From Hymenobacter edaphi (GTDB lineage: Bacteria; Bacteroidota; Bacteroidia; Cytophagales; Hymenobacteraceae), in contig NZ_QHKM01000002.1 in assembly GCF_003258365.1 (NCBI RefSeq), positions 248,001 through 312,000 of the forward strand: a stretch of 64,000 bases of DNA, in the 5' to 3' direction. Positions within the stretch are counted from its first letter, which is position 1, and each line of letters starts with the position of its first letter. The position numbers were made by a program, and so were the translations under genes. This document shows positions 1 through 7,761 of this stretch, piece after piece. Under the pieces are notes generated by a model. It was not told the origin of the DNA. It was given only the letters and a program-made list of their open reading frames with translations, and did no database searches.

Positions 1-2
1 TT

Positions 3-2102
3 TACCGCACGGGCTCCACCCTCACCAACAGCGTGGCCCTGGAAGGCGGCAACGAAACCAGCTCCATTCGCGGCTCGGTGACGCACTCCAAGAACGAGTG
101 GATCATGCCCAACACCGGCTACGACCGGCTCACGGCGGCCGTCAGCGCCCAGCACACTATTGCCAATAAGCTGAAGCTGGCCACCAAGGTGAACTTCACC
201 AACCGCTGGAGCGACAACCTGCCGGCCACGGGCTACAACAACCAGTCCTTGGCCTACTTCATGATCTTCCAGAACCCGAACGTGCCGCTGGACGCCTACC
301 GCACGATCTGGAAAACCGGGCAGGAGCAGATCGACCAGGTGCACCCGTTCAGCACCTTCATCGACAACCCCTACCTGATTGCCCACGAAATGACCAACGC
401 GGTGGACACGCGCACCACCGTGGGCAACCTCTCGGCCACCTACCAGTTCACCCCGACGCTGGACCTCTTGGTGCGCTCGGGCCTGGCGGCGACGCAGGAG
501 GAGCGGGAGCAGCGCCGACCCTACAGCACGGCCAACTTCCAGCGCGGCTACTACAAGCAGCAGACCATCAGCCAGTACGAATCGAACACCGACTTCCTGC
601 TGACCTACCACCAGCCCAAGGCCGGGCGCTTCGACCTGCGCACCTCGGTGGGCGGCAACGTGATGTACCGGCACTTTCGCGGCATGGACGCGGAGGTGGA
701 AAACCTGGTCATCCCGGGCGTGTACAAGCTCACCAACGGGGCCAGCAATCCGCTGGTCAACAGCGTCATCACCAACCGGCAGATCAACAGCCTGTACGCG
801 CTGGCCTCGGTGTCGTTCGACGATAAAATCTTCGTGGACCTCACCGGGCGCAACGACTGGTCGAGCACCCTGCCGCGGCAGAACAACTCGTTTTTCTACC
901 CGTCGATTTCGTCCAGCTTTATTCTGAACGAGCTGCTGCCGCTGCCCGCTTCCATTTCGCTGGCCAAGCTGCGGCTCTCGGCGGCGCAGGTGGGCAACGA
1001 TACCGACCCCTACCGCACCCGCAAGTACTACGGCCGCAGCGACTTCCCCGGCTCCGGCTCGGTGCCGACGACGCTGCACAACACCAACTTCAAGCCGGAA
1101 ATCACCACCAGCTACGAGGCCGGCGCGGAGTACCTGATGCTGCAGGGCCGCCTGGGCGCCGACGTGACGGTGTACCAGAACGTGACCCGCAACCAGATCC
1201 TGGAAGTGCCCCTGGACCCCACCACCGGCTACAGCCGGGCCGTGCTGAACGCGGGCAAGGTGCGCAACCGCGGCGTGGAAGTGGTGCTGCACGGCCGCCC
1301 CGTCGACGCGGAAAACTTCAAGTGGAAATCGACCGTGACCTGGGCCCGCAACCGCAACCGCGTCATGAGCCTGGCCGAGGGGCTGGTGGATCAGCAGGTC
1401 ATCGGCACGGGCGGCACGGCCACCTTGCTGGCCACCGTGGGCGGCACCACCGGCGACATCTGGGGCTACGGCTTCGACCGCGCGCCCGACGGGCAGATCC
1501 TCTACACCAAGGACGGGCTGCCGGTGCAGCCGGCCAACATCAAGTACATCGGCCGGGCCTTTGCTGATTGGAAGGGCGGGTTCCTGAACGAGTTTCAGGT
1601 GCGCAACTTCCGCTTCAGCATCCTCTTCGACGGGCAGTACGGCGGTATCATCTACTCGCAGACGCACCACAAGATGACCGAGCAGGGCAAGCTGGAGCAC
1701 ACCCTGCGCGGCCGCGAGGAAGGCTACATCATCGGCGACGGGGTGGTGCCGAATGCCGACGGCTCGTACTCGCCCAACACCAAGCAGGTTATTCCGGCCG
1801 CCTACTACGCCGAGTACTACCGCCGCGCCAACATCGAGGCCAACTCCTTCGACGCCAGCTTTCTGAAGCTGCGCGAGACGCGCATCGACTACACCATTCC
1901 GGCCAGCCTACTGGCCCGCACCAAGGCCCTGCGCGGGGCCACCATCGGCCTCTACGGCCGCGACCTGGCTATGTGGACCAAGTTCCCCATGTTCGACCCG
2001 GAAACGGCCGCGCTGAACGGCAGCACCATCCTGCCCGGCGTGGAAATGGGCCAGCTGCCGAGCACCCGCACGATGGGCGTGAATGTGACGCTGCAGTTTT
2101 AG
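3..2102 (+). CDS. SusC/RagA-type TonB-dependent outer-membrane receptor, C-terminal part
   Basis: The frame is open to the left edge, so the start, signal peptide, carboxypeptidase-regulatory-like domain and most of the plug lie outside; about 699 residues of an expected 1000-1100 are present. What remains is the 22-strand beta-barrel part. SusC hallmarks are visible: TLTNSVALEGGNE at the beginning, DLTGRNDWSSTLP followed by NNSFFYPS in the middle, VLNAGKVRNRGVEV later, and a terminal LQF with the aromatic last residue usual for BAM substrates. SusC proteins form the TonB-driven channel under a SusD lid. A SusD-like gene follows after an inserted palindromic element, and two phosphodiester-cleaving enzymes lie next. 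I infer an organophosphate ligand rather than a glycan. Confidence 0.93.
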   Translation, partial: YRTGSTLTNSVALEGGNETSSIRGSVTHSKNEWIMPNTGYDRLTAAVSAQHTIANKLKLATKVNFTNRWSDNLPATGYNNQSLAYFMIFQNPNVPLDAYRTIWKTGQEQIDQVHPFSTFIDNPYLIAHEMTNAVDTRTTVGNLSATYQFTPTLDLLVRSGLAATQEEREQRRPYSTANFQRGYYKQQTISQYESNTDFLLTYHQPKAGRFDLRTSVGGNVMYRHFRGMDAEVENLVIPGVYKLTNGASNPLVNSVITNRQINSLYALASVSFDDKIFVDLTGRNDWSSTLPRQNNSFFYPSISSSFILNELLPLPASISLAKLRLSAAQVGNDTDPYRTRKYYGRSDFPGSGSVPTTLHNTNFKPEITTSYEAGAEYLMLQGRLGADVTVYQNVTRNQILEVPLDPTTGYSRAVLNAGKVRNRGVEVVLHGRPVDAENFKWKSTVTWARNRNRVMSLAEGLVDQQVIGTGGTATLLATVGGTTGDIWGYGFDRAPDGQILYTKDGLPVQPANIKYIGRAFADWKGGFLNEFQVRNFRFSILFDGQYGGIIYSQTHHKMTEQGKLEHTLRGREEGYIIGDGVVPNADGSYSPNTKQVIPAAYYAEYYRRANIEANSFDASFLKLRETRIDYTIPASLLARTKALRGATIGLYGRDLAMWTKFPMFDPETAALNGSTILPGVEMGQLPSTRTMGVNVTLQF

Positions 2103-2107
2103 CGGCG

Positions 2108-2320
2108 GACCTCACCCCCCGGCCCCCTCTCCTTAGGGAGAGGGGGAGCCGTACGTCAGCAACAACATCGTGCTGACGACGCGGGGCCGCTCCGCTCGCG
2201 CTACGCGGCACCTCTCTGATGGCCCGTAGGCCTGTTCTCCACCCTTACTTCTACGCCTCTACCTCCCGCGCCGCCGTGGCTCCCCCTCTCCCTAAGGAGA
2301 GGGGGCCGGGGGGTGAGGTC
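2108..2320. repeat. 213-bp palindromic element with perfect 43-bp terminal inverted repeats (family A, copy 1)
   Basis: The arms at 2108-2150 and 2278-2320 are exact reverse complements. Each arm also holds a smaller hairpin, CCCTCTCC-TTAGG-GAGAGGG. The element fills the gap between the susC and susD genes, and its right end is 7 nt before the susD ATG. A diverged copy lies at 12805-13000. There is no transposase inside, so it is a REP/MITE-like non-autonomous element. An RNA of this size would fold into a long stem that could change the susC:susD ratio (inference). Confidence 0.88.
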
Positions 2321-2327
2321 CCGACCC

Positions 2328-3758
2328 ATGAAAAAACTCTCCCTTTTCCTGCTGCTGGCCCTGGGCAGCGTCGCGGCCTGCACCGATAAGCTCGAGGAGC
2401 TGAACGTGGACCCGAACCGCATTGAGCGAATCAGCCCGGGTACGCTGCTGAACCCGATTGTGTACGAGCTGGGCAGCTTCAACACCAGCCGCGCCGACGG
2501 CTTTACCTTCGACATCATGCAGGTGGCCCTGCCCTTCCCGAGCGTGTCGGGCGGGGTGCACCGCTACGTGGTGAGCGAAAGCGCCGGCAACTCCACCTGG
2601 ACCACCTACTACCGCTGGCTGGCCAACATCCGCGAGATGCGCCTGGCCGCGCAGGCCGCCCAGGACCCGAACTACGAGGCCATTGCCCTCACCCTGAACG
2701 CCTGGACCTACGCCAACCTCACCGACGCTTTCGGCGACGTGCCGATGACCGAGGCCGCCCGCGCCGAGGAGGGCATTCTGTACCCCACGTTCGACTCGCA
2801 GCAGCAGATTTACACCCAGCTGCTGCAGGACTTGGAAACGGCCAACGGGCTGTTCAACCGCAGCCGCACGATGGTGTACGGCTCGGATTTGCTCTACGCC
2901 AACGACGTGGCCAGCTGGCAGCGCTTCTGCAACTCCCTGCGCCTGCGCCTGCTGCTGCGCGTGTCGAAGCGTCCGGAGATGAACGCGCCGGCCGAGCTGG
3001 CCCGCATCATCAACGACCCGACGCGCTACCCGGTCTTCACCCAGAACAGCGAGTCGGCCATCCTGAAAATCACCGGCGTGGCCCCGAACGTGTCGCCCTG
3101 GGGCCGGGCCATCGACTTCACCAACGCCCGGGCGGCGGGCGAGTTTTTCATCGACAACCTGAACGCCTGGTCGGACCCGCGCCTGGCGAAGTGGAACACG
3201 CTGGCCCGCAACAAGACCAACACCACGACCATCGGCTACCGGGGCATTCCCAGCGCCTACGGCGGCAGCGACGCGCAGTTCCAGTACGTGCCCTCCAACT
3301 TCAACATCGCCCTGGCCACGGCCCCGATGGTGGCGGTGCTGCTGCCCTACGCCGAGGTGGAATTCATCAAGGCCGAGTGCGCCCAGCGCGGCTGGACCAC
3401 GGCCGACGCCCGCACCCACTACGAGCGGGGCGTGCGCGCCAGCATCGAGCAGTGGGGCGCCGTGGTGCCCGCCACTTACTTCCAGCAGCCCGCTGCCAGC
3501 TACGACGGCACCCTGCAGCGCATCCTGCTGCAGAAGTACTACGCGCTGTTTTTCGTGGATTACCAAGCGTGGTTTGAGTACCGCCGCACCGGCCTGCCCG
3601 TGCTGCCCCGCGGCCAGGATCTGCAGAACGGTGGCCGCATGCCCGTGCGCTTCAAGTACCCGCTGGTGGTGCAGACCACCAACGCCACCAACTACCGCAG
3701 CGCCGTGCAGCAGATGGGCGGCGACGACGTGAATACCAAAGTGTGGTGGGAGAAGTAA
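2328..3758 (+). CDS. SusD/RagB-like nutrient-binding outer-membrane lipoprotein
   Basis: The product has 476 residues from the ATG at 2328; a GTG 15 bases earlier lies inside the repeat arm and is unlikely. It begins with a lipoprotein signal peptide with Cys18 (GSVAAC-TD), then the SusD-like_2 pattern KLEELNVDPNR, the TPR-like helical region with ALTLNAWTYANLTDAFGDV, and the conserved end NYRSAVQQMGGDDVNTKVWW. SusD lipoproteins sit on the cell surface and close over the SusC barrel. The gene pairs with the upstream receptor gene but is separated from it by a 213-bp palindrome, whose G-rich end (GGTGAGG) lies where a ribosome-binding site would be. The ligand cannot be read from sequence; the neighbours suggest a phosphodiester. 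Confidence 0.93.
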   Translation: MKKLSLFLLLALGSVAACTDKLEELNVDPNRIERISPGTLLNPIVYELGSFNTSRADGFTFDIMQVALPFPSVSGGVHRYVVSESAGNSTWTTYYRWLANIREMRLAAQAAQDPNYEAIALTLNAWTYANLTDAFGDVPMTEAARAEEGILYPTFDSQQQIYTQLLQDLETANGLFNRSRTMVYGSDLLYANDVASWQRFCNSLRLRLLLRVSKRPEMNAPAELARIINDPTRYPVFTQNSESAILKITGVAPNVSPWGRAIDFTNARAAGEFFIDNLNAWSDPRLAKWNTLARNKTNTTTIGYRGIPSAYGGSDAQFQYVPSNFNIALATAPMVAVLLPYAEVEFIKAECAQRGWTTADARTHYERGVRASIEQWGAVVPATYFQQPAASYDGTLQRILLQKYYALFFVDYQAWFEYRRTGLPVLPRGQDLQNGGRMPVRFKYPLVVQTTNATNYRSAVQQMGGDDVNTKVWWEK

Positions 3759-3775
3759 GCGGAATCCGCCATTAA

Positions 3776-3967
3776 GAACGTCATGTCGAGCGAAGTCGAG
3801 ACATCTCGCGGGAGCTGCAGAACGGCCAAATACGAACGTCATGCTTGATCTGGCGTCCGCTTGCCGAACCGCAGGAAGGCGTGGCCAAGCATCTTTACCG
3901 CTTCGCCTGCTAGTAGCATTACCCTCAGACGTCAGCGCGCGGGATGTCTCGACAAGCGCGACATGAC
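3776..3967. repeat. Palindromic interspersed repeat, family B, copy 1 (about 192 bp)
   Basis: The left arm at 3776-3810 (GTCATGTCGAGCGAAGTCGA core) is matched by an imperfect inverted arm at 3938-3967. The left arm is itself a hairpin with stem ATGTC/GACAT. The inside, about 3838-3905, contains a second module (CCAAGCATC..TACCGCTT) that recurs inverted near 15095-15125. Further family B copies are at 5564, 14968, 31170 and 42850. It lies between the susD and phosphoesterase genes. Confidence 0.8.
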
Positions 3968-4025
3968 AACCGAATAAACCAAGCCCCACCCGACCACCCC
4001 AACACCCGCTTACCCTTCTTACCCC

Positions 4026-5531
4026 ATGCTTCAGCAACCCCGCCGCTCCTTCCTCAAATCCATCGGCCTGGCCAGTCTCAGCTTCACGCTGACGCCCGGC
4101 CTGACGCTGGCCCGCCCCGCAGCCGGCCCCACGGCGGCCCCCGACCTGAGCCTGCATCAGCTCAGCGGCCGGGTGCACGCCGGCGGGCAGGGCCTGGCCG
4201 GCGTGGCCGTGACGGATGGCGTCAGCGTCGTCGTGACGGACAGCAAGGGCAACTACGCGCTGACCAGCCCGGCCACGGCCGAGTTCGTGTACCTTTCGGT
4301 GCCGCGGGGCTACGCCATTCCGCACGAGCAGGGCGTGGCCCGCTTCTACCGCCGCAAAGCGGCCGCGAAGGGCCGCTTCCGGGCCGATTTCGAACTGACG
4401 AAGCTGGCGCAGGACGACACCCGGCACAACTTCATCGTGTGGGCCGACCCGCAGATGATTTCCAAGGCCGACGCCCAGGAGTTCAAGGCCACGGCCGTGC
4501 CCGATACGCAGCAGCTGGTGGCCAGCTACGGCAAAGACGCGCTGTTTCACGGCATCGGCTGCGGCGACTTGGTGTGGGACCATTTCGAGCTGTTCGAGGA
4601 CTACCAGCAGGGCGTGGCGGCCACCGGCATTCCGTTCTTCCAGGTTATCGGCAACCACGACATGGACCTGACGGCCCGCACCGACGAAGGCTCCTCGGCT
4701 ACGTTCCGCAAGCTGTTCGGGCCCACGTACTATTCCTTCAACCGCGGCGCGGTGCACTACGTAGTGCTCGACGACGTGTTCTTCATCGGGGCGGCCAAGA
4801 AGTACATCGGCTACCTGACGGAGCAGCAATTGAGCTGGCTGGAGCAGGACCTGGCCCTGGTACCCAAGGGCAGCACCGTGGTGGTGAGTCTGCACATCCC
4901 GGCCTACACCCGGCAGCACCTGCGCGACAAGCAGAAGGAGGAGTCGATGGGCGGCGTGGTGAGCAACCGCAAGGAGCTGTACCGGCTGCTGGAGCCGTTT
5001 ACGGCCCACATCATGTCGGGCCACACGCACTTCAACGAGGTGCTGCAAACCGCCCCCAACGTGACCGAGCACGTGCACGGCACCGTGTGCGGGGCGTGGT
5101 GGACCGGCCCCATCTGCACCGACGGCACGCCCGGCGGCTACGGGGTGTACGAGGTCGACGGCGGGGACGTGAAGTGGTACTACAAGGCCCTGGGGCACGA
5201 CCGCAGCCACCAGTTGCGCGTGTACCCCAAAGGCAGCCTGCCCACGCAGCCCGCCGACGTGGTGGTCAACGTCTGGAACTGGGACCCGCAGTGGAAAGTC
5301 ACCTGGTTCGAAGACGGCGTGAGCAAAGGCCCGATGCCGCAGCGCCCCGGTCTCGATCCGCTGGCCGTGCAGCTGCACGCCGGCCCCCAGCTGCCCGCCA
5401 AGCACAAGTGGGTGGAGCCCACCGCCACCGACCACCTCTTCGCGGCCACGCCCTCGCCCCAGGCCCGGGAAGTGCGCGTGGAAGTCACCGACCGGTTCGG
5501 GCAAACCTACTCCGAGCGGTGGACGGCCTGA
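4026..5531 (+). CDS. Tat-exported calcineurin-like metallophosphoesterase
   Basis: The product has 501 residues. The N-terminus has a twin-arginine motif (RRSFLK, residues 6-11) and a hydrophobic stretch, so it is probably exported folded with its metals. Residues about 45-115 look like the beta-sandwich MetallophosN domain. The catalytic domain follows with metal ligands in order: D141 (WADPQ), GD at 180-181, GNHD at 209-212, a His in SLHIPAY, and GHTH at about 332-335. The last 150 residues fit the MetallophosC domain. These enzymes hydrolyse phosphomono- or diesters in the periplasm. It lies between the SusCD genes and a glycerophosphodiester phosphodiesterase on the same strand, consistent with phosphate scavenging; the substrate is not determined. 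Confidence 0.92.
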   Translation: MLQQPRRSFLKSIGLASLSFTLTPGLTLARPAAGPTAAPDLSLHQLSGRVHAGGQGLAGVAVTDGVSVVVTDSKGNYALTSPATAEFVYLSVPRGYAIPHEQGVARFYRRKAAAKGRFRADFELTKLAQDDTRHNFIVWADPQMISKADAQEFKATAVPDTQQLVASYGKDALFHGIGCGDLVWDHFELFEDYQQGVAATGIPFFQVIGNHDMDLTARTDEGSSATFRKLFGPTYYSFNRGAVHYVVLDDVFFIGAAKKYIGYLTEQQLSWLEQDLALVPKGSTVVVSLHIPAYTRQHLRDKQKEESMGGVVSNRKELYRLLEPFTAHIMSGHTHFNEVLQTAPNVTEHVHGTVCGAWWTGPICTDGTPGGYGVYEVDGGDVKWYYKALGHDRSHQLRVYPKGSLPTQPADVVVNVWNWDPQWKVTWFEDGVSKGPMPQRPGLDPLAVQLHAGPQLPAKHKWVEPTATDHLFAATPSPQAREVRVEVTDRFGQTYSERWTA

Positions 5532-5563
5532 GCGAAGTTGGCAGTACCCGAAAATTGCAGCCT

Positions 5564-5657
5564 GAACGTCCTGCTGAGCGCAGTCGAAGCATCTCTACCG
5601 CTTCGTTCACACGAAATCGTTCGGGAGAGATGTTTCGAACTGCGCTCAGCATGATGG
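5564..5657. repeat. Palindromic interspersed repeat, family B, copy 2
   Basis: The arms are 5564-5596 (core CTGCTGAGCGCAGTCGAAGC) and 5626-5655, inverted with few mismatches. The local stem differs from copy 1 but is still paired: GCT with AGC in place of GTC with GAC. It lies between the metallophosphoesterase and glycerophosphodiesterase genes. Confidence 0.8.
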
Positions 5658-5765
5658 CCTTTCTCGGCCGTATGTAGACTCTGTCAGCCGCCGCATCACG
5701 ATTGTCTTTTCCGGCGGCCCGGTCCGACGCACCTGCTGCGGGCCGGGCCGTTGAAGCTGTTTTTT

Positions 5766-6647
5766 ATGTCCAAGCCCTTGCTGCTTCTGCTGGCGCTGCT
5801 GCTCAAAACCCCGCCCCAAAGCCCGGCCGCCTTCGACCTGCAGGGCCACCGCGGCTGCCGCGGCCTGATGCCCGAAAACACCGTGCCGGCCATGCGCAGG
5901 GCCCTGGCCCTGGGCGTGACGACGCTGGAAATGGACCTGGCCATCAGCCAGGACCGGCAGGTGCTGCTCTCGCACGACCCGTACCTGAACGCCGATTTCG
6001 TGCTTGGCCCCGACGGCCAGCCCCTGCCGCCCGCTGAGGGCAAAGCCCTGCGCCTGTTCGGGCTGCCCTACGCCGCCATCCGCCGCTACGACGTGGGCAG
6101 CAAGCCCTACGCGAAGTTTCCGCGCCAGCAGAAGCTGCGCACCTACAAGCCCCTGCTGGCCGAGGTCATCGACTCGGCCGAGGCGTACGCGCGGCTGAAG
6201 CACCTGCCGGCCCCGCGCTACAACCTCGAAACCAAAACCACGCCCGCCGGCGACGCCGTGCTGCACCCCGCCCCGGCGGAGTTTGTGGACCTGCTGCTGG
6301 CCGTGGTGGCGGCCAAGGGCACGCTGGCCCGCACCACCATCCAGTCGTTCGACCCGCGCACGCTGGAAGTGGTGCACCGCCGGTACCCGGCCGTGCAGAC
6401 GGCCCTGCTGGTGGAAAACCAGGACGGGCTGGACGCCAATCTGCAGCGCCTCAGCTTCCGGCCCGCCATCTACAGCCCGCAGCACCGGCTGGTGACGCCG
6501 GCCCTGGTGCAGGCCTGCCACCAGCGCGGCGTGCGGGTGATACCCTGGACGGTAAACACCGCCGCCGAAGCCGCCCGCCTGCGGGCCCAGCAGGTCGATG
6601 GCCTGATCACCGACTACCCGGACATGGTGCGGGGCCAGCAGCCGTAG
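5766..6647 (+). CDS. Glycerophosphodiester phosphodiesterase family protein (secreted)
   Basis: The product has 293 residues from the ATG at 5766; a TTG 15 bases upstream is less likely. It has a signal peptide (residues 1-22), then a single GDPD TIM-barrel domain. Active-site residues are visible: H28-R29 in QGHRG, E37-N38 in PENT, E55 and D57 in LEMDL, and H70 in LLSHD; the barrel closes with DGLITDYPD. The reaction is hydrolysis of glycerophosphodiesters to an alcohol and glycerol-3-phosphate, expected in the periplasm. Length is normal for secreted GDPDs. It is the last gene of the run beginning with the SusC receptor and gives the best clue to that locus's substrate. Confidence 0.92.
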   Translation: MSKPLLLLLALLLKTPPQSPAAFDLQGHRGCRGLMPENTVPAMRRALALGVTTLEMDLAISQDRQVLLSHDPYLNADFVLGPDGQPLPPAEGKALRLFGLPYAAIRRYDVGSKPYAKFPRQQKLRTYKPLLAEVIDSAEAYARLKHLPAPRYNLETKTTPAGDAVLHPAPAEFVDLLLAVVAAKGTLARTTIQSFDPRTLEVVHRRYPAVQTALLVENQDGLDANLQRLSFRPAIYSPQHRLVTPALVQACHQRGVRVIPWTVNTAAEAARLRAQQVDGLITDYPDMVRGQQP

Positions 6648-7102
6648 GCCCGGGGCCCCGGTTCCGGCCCGAAACCACCGGCCGGCTGACTTTCCCGCCA
6701 CCGTCATTGCCGCGCCCGCGGTGGCCGCCCGGCCCGACGGCATGACCGGTTACGACGACACGCCCGCCCGTCGGCGGGCGCTGGCGCGACTGGCGCGGCG
6801 GCCCGCCGCCCATCCCGAGTGGCCGAGCCGCCGCGCTCAGGCCCGGCCGCGGAAGCCCTGGCGGCCCAAGCCCGGCACGCGCCGGCGCGGGGTAGCTGTT
6901 TGAAATTTGTAGCTATCCGTTTGATTCCTGCTTTCCGGGCGCGTGGGCGTGCCGGACCTTTGCGGGGCAGGTCGGCTGGTGGCGTTGGCCAAAGCGAGGC
7001 GGCTGCCCCGGAGCCGCTGCACCGGGCGGGATTAGCCGGCCGCCCTGCGGCTGGGGCTGCCCCGCCCGGCGCAGCGGTCCGCTTTCCGCAAGACCTCACG
7101 CC
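6648..7102. other. 455-bp intergenic region, no gene seen
   Basis: This GC-rich gap lies between the GDPD gene and the NAD(P)-binding protein gene. Short frames in it have no homology cues and overlap each other. A possible -7 box for the downstream gene is GACCTTTG near 6953, one base off TAnnTTTG, without a convincing -33 box. I see nothing else. Confidence 0.5.
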
Positions 7103-7678
7103 ATGAAAAACGTTCTTGTTCTCGGAGCCGGCGGCAACATTGCCCGGCTCGTCACGGCCCAGCTGGCGCCGCGGGCCGGGGTGCGGCTGACGCTGCTGGC
7201 GCGCAGTGCCCGGCGCCTGGGCCCGCCCCCGGCCGGGGCGCGCGTCGTGGAGGGCAGCGTGCTGGATTACGAGGTGCTGAAGGCGGCCGTGGCCGGGCAG
7301 GACCTCGTGTACGCCAACCGGGCCGGCGACCTGGAGGCCATGGCCCGCAACATCGTGCGGGCCATGCAGGAGACCGGGGTGCGGCGGCTGATTTTCATCA
7401 GCTCCATCGGCATCTGCGACGAGCCGCTGAACCCCGGGCTGCGGCCCTACCGCCGGGCCGCCGACGCGCTGGAGGCCTCCGACCTGGAGTACACCATCCT
7501 GCGCCCGACGTGGTTTAGTTCGGCCGATGAAGTAGATTACGAAACCACGCAGAAGGGCCCGCCCGAACAAGGCTCGGTGATTTCGCAGCGGAGCCTGGCC
7601 GCGTTCATCACCCGCCTCATCGAAGCCCCCGAGCAGTACCGGCGCGCCAAGCTGGGCATTCACAAGCCCGGCTCGTAG
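7103..7678 (+). CDS. NAD(P)H-binding atypical short-chain dehydrogenase-like protein
   Basis: The product has 191 residues and is soluble. It starts with a Rossmann strand and dinucleotide loop (NVLVLGAGGNIA, glycines 8, 10 and 11), followed by ARSARRL, the NADP-phosphate-contacting region of the NmrA/NAD(P)-binding-10 family. Next come VVEGSVLD, DLVYANRAG, and the strand RLIFISSIGI where classical SDRs carry the catalytic Ser; the YxxxK pair is replaced by YRRAADALE. LEYTILRPTWF is typical of the family. Members act on small molecules or sense redox state, and no specific substrate can be read. The stop is 83 bp before the antiporter start on the same strand. Confidence 0.85.
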   Translation: MKNVLVLGAGGNIARLVTAQLAPRAGVRLTLLARSARRLGPPPAGARVVEGSVLDYEVLKAAVAGQDLVYANRAGDLEAMARNIVRAMQETGVRRLIFISSIGICDEPLNPGLRPYRRAADALEASDLEYTILRPTWFSSADEVDYETTQKGPPEQGSVISQRSLAAFITRLIEAPEQYRRAKLGIHKPGS

Positions 7679-7761
7679 TGCCCGGTTTCGGCAACGGAGA
7701 AGCGCGGGCCGGGGCCGCGCCCGGGCGTGGGGGAAGCTGTCAGTTCTGTCGTTGCCTTGCC

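Noticed and set aside
2108-2320. The element as an insertion sequence
   Set aside because: At 213 bp it is too short to encode a transposase, and no target-site duplication is evident; a non-autonomous palindromic element fits better.
2292-5504. A 1070-codon minus-strand frame opposite the susD and metallophosphoesterase genes
   Set aside because: It is antisense to two clear families, has a His/Val/Gly/Arg-rich composition with no domain, and is explained by high GC3. Other long antisense frames (10270-12786, 36883-39075, 56418-58568, 58785-60815) were rejected for the same reason.
6721-7106. Short plus-strand frames between the GDPD and NAD(P)-binding protein genes
   Set aside because: They overlap in different frames, are Arg/Ala/Pro-rich in the way of GC-rich non-coding DNA, and have no start context.
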